From assembly GCA_046733275.1 (NCBI GenBank), contig JBKPOW010000215.1:1-11770 (forward strand): a stretch of DNA of 11,770 bases, in the 5' to 3' direction. Shown piece after piece: positions 6,538 through 11,770 of the stretch. Position 1 is the first letter of the stretch. Each line of letters begins with the position of its first letter. Under the pieces are notes generated by a model that worked only from the letters and a program-made list of their open reading frames with translations, searched no databases and had not been told where the DNA came from. The stretch comes from VRUE01 sp046733275. GTDB taxonomy: Bacteria; Actinomycetota; Thermoleophilia; Solirubrobacterales; 70-9. The position numbers and the translations under genes are program-made.

Positions 6538-6564
6538 ACACTAGGGTGACAGTCAATACGTCAA
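6538..6564 (-). promoter_or_regulatory. Candidate promoter of the nuclease/tRNA/antitoxin unit
   Basis: On the minus strand TTGACG (6564-6559) and TAGTGT (6543-6538) are separated by 15 bases, a little short of the usual 16-18. A second TTGACT begins 8 bases after the first. The TAGTGT box ends 10 bases before the ATG at 6527 and no Shine-Dalgarno intervenes, so a leaderless or very short-leader message is likely. This is the only place in the window with both a good -35 and a good -10. Confidence 0.45.
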
Positions 6565-6573
6565 CCGTCCACT

Positions 6574-6595
6574 GTTCCCGGTCCGCACAGGGAAC
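6574..6595 (-). terminator. Inverted repeat after the proA operon, possible terminator
   Basis: GTTCCC and GGGAAC are perfect 6-base arms around a 10-base loop, 17 bases after the stop of the coiled-coil gene and just before the nuclease promoter. The position suits the end of the operon. There is no T-run, so it could instead be an operator for the nuclease promoter. Confidence 0.4.
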
Positions 6596-6612
6596 TCTTG
6601 GCTTCGGGGAAG

Positions 6613-7341
6613 CTACGCGGCGCGCTGCTCGGGGCCCTGGTCCTCGTCGACGTCGAGGACGACGCTGTCGTCCGCCGTGCGGCGGACCTCGAAGTCGAAG
6701 GGGGCGTTCTCTTCCAGCTCGCGCAGCAGCGCGACCGGCTCGTCGAGGCGCATCGAGACCGTCGCCCGGCCCTCGGAGAAGCGCTCGACCGAGATCTCCT
6801 GGGCGCCGAGCCGGCCGACGGCGTTTTCAAAGCCGACCAGCTGCGAGAAGTCGCCGAGCGGGCCGATCTCGAGCTTGATCAGCCCCTCGAAGAGCTCCCC
6901 CAGCGCGGCCTCAGCGCTGCCTGCCGGCTGCGCGTCTCCTGGCTGAGCGCCGTTTGCGCCGCCCTGGATCTCGGCCAGCTCCTGCGTGCGGCGGCTGACC
7001 TCAACCGCCTCGCGCAGCGCCTTCATCCGGATCCGCGTCGCCTGCCCGCGCGCCTGCGCCTGGATCTCCTCCAGCCGCTCGGAGACCGTCTGGAGCGAGG
7101 CGATGCTGCGCTCGTGGCGCTCGTTCGCCTCCTGCAGGCGCTCGCTCAGGCCGCGGATCTCGCGCTCGCGCTCGATCACCATGCCGGAGAGCGACGCCGC
7201 CTCTCCCTCGGCCCGCAGCGCCGCTTCCGCCGCCTCGCGCGCCTCGTCTTCGAGCGCACCGAAACGTGCGTCCCTGGCCGCGATCGCCGCGTCGACTTCC
7301 CCACGGCTGTAGCCGAGCAGCGCCCTCTTGAAGCTACCCAT
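6613..7341 (-). CDS. DivIVA-like coiled-coil protein of unknown function, last gene of the proA operon
   Basis: A 242-residue soluble protein. The N-terminus MGSFKRALLGYSRGEVDAAI recalls the DivIVA/GpsB membrane-binding start, in which a GYxxxxVD motif leads into a coiled coil. Residues about 27-126 are rich in Glu, Arg and Ala and should form a long coiled coil. A Gly/Ala/Pro/Gln linker (about 127-142) follows, then a compact domain (about 145-232) with FEGLIKLEIGPLGDFSQLVG and a strand-helix-strand pattern ending VVLDVDED. I do not recognise that domain. ATG at 7341 is chosen over an in-frame start 16 codons upstream because the latter would lie deeper within rsfS. The start overlaps the rsfS stop by 8 bases, so translation is probably coupled. 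A scaffold or polarity role is only a guess from the N-terminus. Confidence 0.75.
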   Translation of the reverse strand: MGSFKRALLGYSRGEVDAAIAARDARFGALEDEAREAAEAALRAEGEAASLSGMVIEREREIRGLSERLQEANERHERSIASLQTVSERLEEIQAQARGQATRIRMKALREAVEVSRRTQELAEIQGGANGAQPGDAQPAGSAEAALGELFEGLIKLEIGPLGDFSQLVGFENAVGRLGAQEISVERFSEGRATVSMRLDEPVALLRELEENAPFDFEVRRTADDSVVLDVDEDQGPEQRAA

Positions 7342-7750
7342 GCGCGGCACCGTAGACGCCCCCTCGGACGTCACCCGGTGCCAGGTCAAGATCGAGCCGC
7401 GGCGCCTCCCGCCAGAGGTCCTCGAGCTGGTAACGCTCCCTTTCCTCCGCGGTGAAGACGTGCAGGACCGCGTCGAGGTAGTCGAGCACGATCCAGCCGG
7501 CCGCCCCCTCCCCCTCGACCCCGCCGGGCAGCAGGCCGTGCTCCTGCTTGAGCTTCAGCTTCACCTCGTCGACGATCGCCCGCGCCTGGCGCTCGTTGCG
7601 CGCCGTGCAGATCGTCAGGAAGTCGGTGTAGGCGGCAAGAGTGCGCATGTCGAGGACGACGATCTCGCTCGCCCCTTTCGAGTCGGCCAGCTCGGCCAGC
7701 CGCCGCGCCAGCGCATCCGACTCGGGCCTCGCCGCCCGCTTGCCGCTCAC
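7334..7750 (-). CDS. rsfS: Ribosome silencing factor RsfS
   Basis: RsfS (Iojap/YbeB family) binds protein L14 of the large ribosomal subunit and blocks joining of the small subunit, lowering translation in starved cells. The 138 residues include the family's conserved strands: ASEIVVLDMRTLAAYTDFLTICTA (27-50), an ERQARAIVDEV helix, and the hallmark GWIVLDYLDAVLHVF (85-99) followed by ERERYQLEDLW (103-113). The C-terminal tail past about 118 is not conserved. The GTG start shares its last two bases with the TGA of nadD (GTGA), the nadD-rsfS pairing common in bacteria. Its stop lies inside the start of the next gene. No separate promoter is seen, so expression should follow the proA operon. Confidence 0.95.
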   Translation of the reverse strand: MSGKRAARPESDALARRLAELADSKGASEIVVLDMRTLAAYTDFLTICTARNERQARAIVDEVKLKLKQEHGLLPGGVEGEGAAGWIVLDYLDAVLHVFTAEERERYQLEDLWREAPRLDLDLAPGDVRGGVYGAAHG

Positions 7751-8346
7751 GAGTAGATCCCCTTCTCCTCGATGAACCGCGCCACCGCCTCGGGCACGAG
7801 GTAGCGCAGCGGCCTGCCCGCTGCGGCGCGCTCGCGCACAGCCGAGGAGGAGACGCCGAACTGCGGCATCTCGAGCATCGTCACCCGTTCCTCGGCGCCG
7901 ACGGCGCGCATGGTCGCGGCGACGTCGGCCTCGGAGACGCCGGAGCGCCGCGCCACCGCCAGCCGGGCCAGCTCGACCACCCGCCGCGGCTCGCGCCAGC
8001 TCTCGAACCCGACCGCGGCGTCCGCCCCCATCACGAAGACCAGCTCGGGCTCTCCCTTCTCGCGTGCAAGCAGCTCCAAGGTCTCAAACGTGTAGGACGG
8101 CCCCTCGCGCTCGACCTCCATGGTGGAGGCGGTGAAGCGCGGGTCGTCCGCGGCGGCGAGACGGGTCATCGCCAGGCGCAGCTCGCGCCCCGGGTCGTCG
8201 TGGATGCGCTTGTGCGGCGCCTCGCCGGTGGGGACGAGGACGACCTCGTCGAGGCCGAGCTGCCAGAGCGCCTCCTGGGCGAGCGCCAGGTGGCCGAGGT
8301 GCGGCGGGTTGAAAGCGGAGCCGAGGACCCCGACCGAGCTACTCAC
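7747..8346 (-). CDS. nadD: Nicotinate-nucleotide adenylyltransferase
   Basis: NadD transfers AMP from ATP to nicotinic acid mononucleotide to make deamido-NAD, the step before NAD synthetase. The 199 residues carry the nucleotidyltransferase motif GSAFNPPHLGH (9-19) with His16 and His19; the usual Asp of GxFDP is Asn here, a known variation. Further on are VFVMGADAAVGFESW (103-117) and the second ATP-binding motif VSSSAVR (165-171), then the typical ending PLRYLVPEAVARFIEEKGIY. The start is GTG at 8346, overlapping the proA stop by 8 bases (GTGAGTAG), so reinitiation after proA is likely. The gene overlaps rsfS by 4 bases at its end. Confidence 0.96.
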   Translation of the reverse strand: MSSSVGVLGSAFNPPHLGHLALAQEALWQLGLDEVVLVPTGEAPHKRIHDDPGRELRLAMTRLAAADDPRFTASTMEVEREGPSYTFETLELLAREKGEPELVFVMGADAAVGFESWREPRRVVELARLAVARRSGVSEADVAATMRAVGAEERVTMLEMPQFGVSSSAVRERAAAGRPLRYLVPEAVARFIEEKGIYS

Positions 8347-9604
8347 GCACCTGGCCGTCGCCGCGGACGACGTACTTGTAGGTGGTCAGCTCGCGCAGGC
8401 CGATCGGGCCTCGGGCGTGCAGCTTCTGGGTCGAGTTGCCGATCTCGGCCCCCATGCCGAACTCGAAGCCGTCGGTGTAGCGGGTCGAGGCGTTGGTGTA
8501 GACCACGGCCGCGTCGACCCCGGCCGTGAAGCGCTCGGCCGCCTCGTCGGAGAGGGTCACGATCGCCTCGGAGTGACGGGTGCCGTAACGGTTGACGTGC
8601 TCGACCGCCTGCTCGAGCGAGTCGACGACGGCGACGACGAGCTTCAGGTCGAGGAACTCTTGCCCCCAGTCGTCTTCGTCGGCGGCGGCGACCTCCACCG
8701 CGCCCGCCGCGGCGCAGGCGCGCTCGTCGCCGACCAGCTCGACGCCGGCATCCCTCAGCTCGGCGAGCGCGTCGGGCAGGAACTGCTCGGCGACGGCGGC
8801 GTCGACCAGCAGGGTCTCGGCCGCGTTGCAGACCCCCGGGCGCTGCGTCTTCGCGTTGACGGCGATCCGCCGCGCCATCTCGAGGTCCGCCTCGGCATGG
8901 ACGTAGATGTGGCAGTTGCCGGCAGCCGCATAGATCACCGGCACGGTCGCGACCTCCTTCAGCGCGTTCTTCAGCCCTTCGCCGCCGCGCGGGATCAACA
9001 GGTCGACGGTCTCCTCCTGAGTCGCCAGCTCGGCCAGATCCTCGTGGCCGCCGCCGGTCAGCAGCACCGCGGCGTCCTCGGGCAGGCCCGCCTCGGCGAG
9101 CGCCTCGCGCACGATCGCCGCCAGTGCCCCGTTGGTCCGCTCGGCGTAGTGCGAGCCGCGCAGCACGATCGCGTTGCCGCTCTTGATCGTCAGCGCAGCG
9201 CAATCGACGGTCACGTTCGGCCGCGCCTCGTAGACGACAGCGACGACTCCGAGCGGCACGCGGACCTTGCGCAGGTCGAGCCCGCCCTCCAGCGTTTTCC
9301 GTTCCAGCTCCTCGCCGACGGGGTCCTCCAGCGCCGCGACAGCACGCACGCCGTCAGCCATCGCTGCGATCCGCGCCTCATTCAGCGCCAGTCGGTCCTG
9401 CAGCGCCGCGCTAAGGCCCTCGGCGCGCTCGTCAGCGACGTCGGCGGCGTTGGCCTCGAGGATCTCGGCAGCTCTCTCGCCAAGCAGGCGAGCAATCGCC
9501 TTCAGGGCGGCGTTCTTCGCCTCGTTCGATGCATTGCCGATACCGCGCGCTCCGCGCCGCGCCGCGGCGCAGCTATCCGCAACCGTGGTGGCAGTCACCG
9601 CCAT
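8339..9604 (-). CDS. proA: Gamma-glutamyl phosphate reductase
   Basis: ProA reduces gamma-glutamyl phosphate with NADPH to glutamate semialdehyde, the second step of proline synthesis. The 421 residues fit the family. Seen: GVVAVVYEARPNVTVD (119-134), KSGNAIVLRGSHYAERTN (141-158), IPRGGEGL (204-211), the catalytic Cys259 in KTQRPGVCNAAETLLVD, GQEFLDLKLVVAVVD (314-328), and HSEAIVT and DGFEFGMGAEIGNSTQKLHARGP (378-400). The frame is open 14 codons further upstream, but ATG at 9604 begins the family-like sequence. A TACCCT box lies 7 bases upstream of it, and there is no Shine-Dalgarno. It heads the proA-nadD-rsfS-coiled-coil operon. The usual partners obgE and proB are not upstream, so glutamate 5-kinase must be encoded elsewhere. 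Confidence 0.97.
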   Translation of the reverse strand: MAVTATTVADSCAAARRGARGIGNASNEAKNAALKAIARLLGERAAEILEANAADVADERAEGLSAALQDRLALNEARIAAMADGVRAVAALEDPVGEELERKTLEGGLDLRKVRVPLGVVAVVYEARPNVTVDCAALTIKSGNAIVLRGSHYAERTNGALAAIVREALAEAGLPEDAAVLLTGGGHEDLAELATQEETVDLLIPRGGEGLKNALKEVATVPVIYAAAGNCHIYVHAEADLEMARRIAVNAKTQRPGVCNAAETLLVDAAVAEQFLPDALAELRDAGVELVGDERACAAAGAVEVAAADEDDWGQEFLDLKLVVAVVDSLEQAVEHVNRYGTRHSEAIVTLSDEAAERFTAGVDAAVVYTNASTRYTDGFEFGMGAEIGNSTQKLHARGPIGLRELTTYKYVVRGDGQVRE

Positions 9605-9611
9605 GCGGCTA

Positions 9612-9617
9612 AGGGTA
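9612..9617 (-). promoter_or_regulatory. Candidate -10 box for the proA-nadD-rsfS operon
   Basis: TACCCT on the minus strand is 7 bases before the proA ATG, in the 45-base gap after the upstream helical-repeat gene. No clear -35 is visible. It suggests the operon has its own leaderless transcript rather than relying only on readthrough. Confidence 0.4.
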
Positions 9618-9649
9618 CTGGGGCGAATCGAGCGCCATGGCAGCACGGT

Positions 9650-11770
9650 CTAGCGCGCGCCGAACATCCCCTGCAGCCGCACGGCGAGCCGCACGTCACC
9701 ATCGACTCTGCAGCGACCGGAGACCATCGCGGTGAGGGGATCCTGGATGCCGGCCACCACTCGCACCCAGTCCGCGAGCCCAAAGTTGACGGTCACCGCG
9801 GCGTCAAGCGGGGCCGGCTCGATCGGCTGCGCCCGGCCGCGAGCCGAGTCGACCTCGATCGCCCAGCGCCACGGCGCCCCCGGCGGAGGCTCGATCGCAA
9901 ACGGCTCCAGCTCGAAGACGACCGAGCCCGAGAAGCCCGCGGCCTTGGCTGGTTGGAAGCCGCGCGCCATCGCCCGCATGAGCGCACGCTGCCGCCGCGG
10001 CTCGGCGAAGCGGCGCTCGAGCGCGGCGTCGTCGAGCCCGCGCGCCATCGCGCTCAGCGCCCGCTGCCCACCCCGCGAGGCGAGAGCGCGCAGGGGCCTG
10101 ATGCGCTCCTCGTCGACCTGCAAACGGGGGGCCTCCCGGGCCTCGAGCTCGGCTCGCGCTTCAGCCGCCAGCTGTTCGCCCCAGCGGATGCCGTAGCGCT
10201 TGGCCAGCTCTTCGCCTTCGGCGAGCACCGACTCCGCCTTGGCCGTGTCGCCCGCCTCACCCCGCCGGTGCAGCGCGATCGCGAGATCGACGCGGATGCA
10301 GGCCCTGCCCCAAGGACCTCCCATTTCGTCGGCCCGCTCCACGGCGGGCCGCAGCTCCTCGACGGCCGCCGCAGGCCGGCCGGCCAGGGTTTCGAGACGG
10401 CCGATATGCCACTCGGACAGCATTCCGAAGCAGAGCGCCGGGGTGGCCGCGATCAGGGTCGAGCGCAGCGGCTCGAAGAGCGGCCGTAGTCGGGCGCCCG
10501 CCTCCCGATCGCCGGTCACGGTCGCGGTGAAGGCGAGCAGGGCAATGGCGAGCGGCATGTGCCCGTCGGGGTGACGCAACGGCTCCATGTCGTCCTCCTC
10601 GAGCAGCGCCCACATCCGCTGTCGGGCGGCCTCGACGTCGCCCGCGGACGCGGACGCGATCGCGATCGCCGCCGAGAGGAAGCCGCGCGGCACCACCTCC
10701 TCCATCGCTTCGTAGAGCTCGCGGTTCGCCACGAAGTCGCCGTCGAAGTACCACTCCTCCAGCATCAGCCCGAACAACTCGATGCCGACGTGCATATCGG
10801 GGCGCAGGCGACGGATCACCGCGCCGGCGCGGCGGCGCAGCGCCGCGGCGGCCTCCCGATTGCCGCGATCGGTCTCGCGCATGCTGCGGTACAGATCGAC
10901 CTCCCAGGTGAAGCGGGGGGTGGCAAGGCGGTGCGCGATCTCGTCGCATCGATCGACCGTCTCCTCGCACTCGCGAATGCGGCCCATCCTGTATTGGAGC
11001 GCGGCCGACAGGTGTGCCACCCGGAAGAGAAGGTCCTCGCGACCGCACCGCTCGGCCAGCTTCAACAGCGATTCGGTTTCGTCGGAGAACCAGGTCATGT
11101 CCGGTGGCAGCTCGGGCCCACGAGCGAAGCGCAGCACGACGGCGGTCGAGCGGTGGAGAACCTCCGCTTCGACGTCGCCGAGGCGCTGGAACAGGACGTC
11201 CGCGCGCCGCTCGAGATCGGCGACGCCCTCGTCGTCGATGTCATAGACGAGCAGGAAAGCGAGGCGGAAGACGATCTGCAGACTGAGGCGCGACTCGCTT
11301 TCGCCGAGCGCCTCCAGTGCCTCGCGCAGCTGCTCCACCGCGGCGGGATCGTCGGTGCCGAGCTCAAAGCCGAAGCCGACGTCCCCGCCGGCGAAGCCGA
11401 GGGCCGCCCGGGCGAAGGTCACGGCGTCGCCGATCGCCCGCGCCGTCCCGAGCGAGCGGCGGAAGGAACCCCGTGCCCGGACCAGGTCGGCGCAGAGCAG
11501 CTCCTGTTCGCCGAGCGTGAGCAGCGTGCCGGCCTGCGCGGCCAAATCGTCCCCGGGCAGCAAAGAGAGCACGCTCTGCAGGTGCGCGGCGGCCTGCTCG
11601 TGGTCGTGCCCCTCGGCCGCCGCCGCCGCGGCGGCCCGGTAGGCGGCGATCGCAGGCTCGGGCCCGGTCAACTCGGCGGCGAGGCCGAAATGGCGCGCCA
11701 GCTCCGCCGGCTCGGCCTCCGGGTCGCCTTTCAGCGCTTCGGCGATCGACAGGTGCAGGCGGGCGCGAGC
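9650..11770 (-). CDS. C-terminal part of a large helical-repeat (TPR-like) STAND/LuxR-type protein with an SCP2-like end; 5' end beyond the right edge
   Basis: The frame is open to the window edge, giving 706 visible residues; the in-frame TTG at 11671 is not taken as the start because the coding pattern continues upstream. The first visible residues (RLHLSIAEAL, then ELARHF and AAYRAAAAAA) match the region that follows the ATPase domain in LuxR/MalT-like and adenylate-cyclase-linked STAND proteins. Residues about 40-590 are antiparallel Ala/Leu/Arg-rich helix pairs typical of TPR arrays. The last ~94 residues differ: FSGSVVFELEPF, a strand-rich stretch with DAAVTVNFGLADWVRVVAG, then GRCRVDGDVRLAVRLQGMF, resembling an SCP2 sterol/lipid-carrier domain. 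No DNA-binding HTH ends the protein. ATPase motifs, if present, lie outside the window. It probably senses a signal, perhaps a lipid, but partner and ligand are unknown. It ends 45 bases before proA. Confidence 0.7.
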   Translation of the reverse strand, partial: ARARLHLSIAEALKGDPEAEPAELARHFGLAAELTGPEPAIAAYRAAAAAAAEGHDHEQAAAHLQSVLSLLPGDDLAAQAGTLLTLGEQELLCADLVRARGSFRRSLGTARAIGDAVTFARAALGFAGGDVGFGFELGTDDPAAVEQLREALEALGESESRLSLQIVFRLAFLLVYDIDDEGVADLERRADVLFQRLGDVEAEVLHRSTAVVLRFARGPELPPDMTWFSDETESLLKLAERCGREDLLFRVAHLSAALQYRMGRIRECEETVDRCDEIAHRLATPRFTWEVDLYRSMRETDRGNREAAAALRRRAGAVIRRLRPDMHVGIELFGLMLEEWYFDGDFVANRELYEAMEEVVPRGFLSAAIAIASASAGDVEAARQRMWALLEEDDMEPLRHPDGHMPLAIALLAFTATVTGDREAGARLRPLFEPLRSTLIAATPALCFGMLSEWHIGRLETLAGRPAAAVEELRPAVERADEMGGPWGRACIRVDLAIALHRRGEAGDTAKAESVLAEGEELAKRYGIRWGEQLAAEARAELEAREAPRLQVDEERIRPLRALASRGGQRALSAMARGLDDAALERRFAEPRRQRALMRAMARGFQPAKAAGFSGSVVFELEPFAIEPPPGAPWRWAIEVDSARGRAQPIEPAPLDAAVTVNFGLADWVRVVAGIQDPLTAMVSGRCRVDGDVRLAVRLQGMFGAR

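Noticed and set aside
8120..10489. Open plus-strand frame of 789 codons opposite nadD, proA and the helical-repeat gene
   Set aside because: It spans several confident genes on the other strand and shows no family motif; it is a composition artefact.
11671..11671. TTG at 11671 as the start of the helical-repeat gene
   Set aside because: The same frame stays open to the edge with sequence typical of the family (RLHLSIAEAL, ELARHF), so the gene continues beyond the window.

Overview
The window looks like the chromosome of a high-G+C actinobacterium. The gene content and the look of the proteins suggest the Thermoleophilia (Solirubrobacterales or Gaiellales), but that assignment is inference. 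Coding density is high and most genes are on the minus strand. Five start codons sit only 6 to 10 bases downstream of a TANNNT box, which points to leaderless transcripts as in other Actinobacteria.

Left part (1-4586, all minus strand): the 5' part of a cupin gene runs off the left edge, then leuS (leucyl-tRNA synthetase), a SpoIIM/DUF95-family membrane protein, and an HtrA-like S1C serine protease with a PDZ domain. A short divergent intergenic region (4587-4647) separates the protease from a membrane-anchored alpha/beta hydrolase on the plus strand (4648-5835).

Middle part (5832-6527, minus strand): this is the most unusual stretch. It is visibly richer in A+T than its surroundings. One uninterrupted 231-codon frame encodes a PD-(D/E)XK nuclease domain of the group I intron endonuclease type (I-Ssp6803I-like), then runs through a complete tRNA-Ala(GGC) gene on the same strand, and ends in a Phd/YefM-like antitoxin domain that has no start codon of its own. 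Its stop overlaps the stop of the convergent hydrolase. The first base of the tRNA falls exactly on a codon boundary just after the nuclease domain.

Right part (6613-9604, minus strand): a tightly overlapping operon runs proA - nadD - rsfS - coiled-coil protein, with overlaps of 8, 4 and 8 bases. It combines proline biosynthesis, NAD biosynthesis and ribosome silencing with an uncharacterised DivIVA-like coiled-coil protein. Upstream of it, and running off the right edge, is the C-terminal part of a large helical-repeat (TPR-like) protein of the STAND/LuxR-regulator type, ending in an SCP2-like lipid-binding domain instead of the usual DNA-binding domain.

No CRISPR array, insertion sequence, integrase or rRNA gene was seen.
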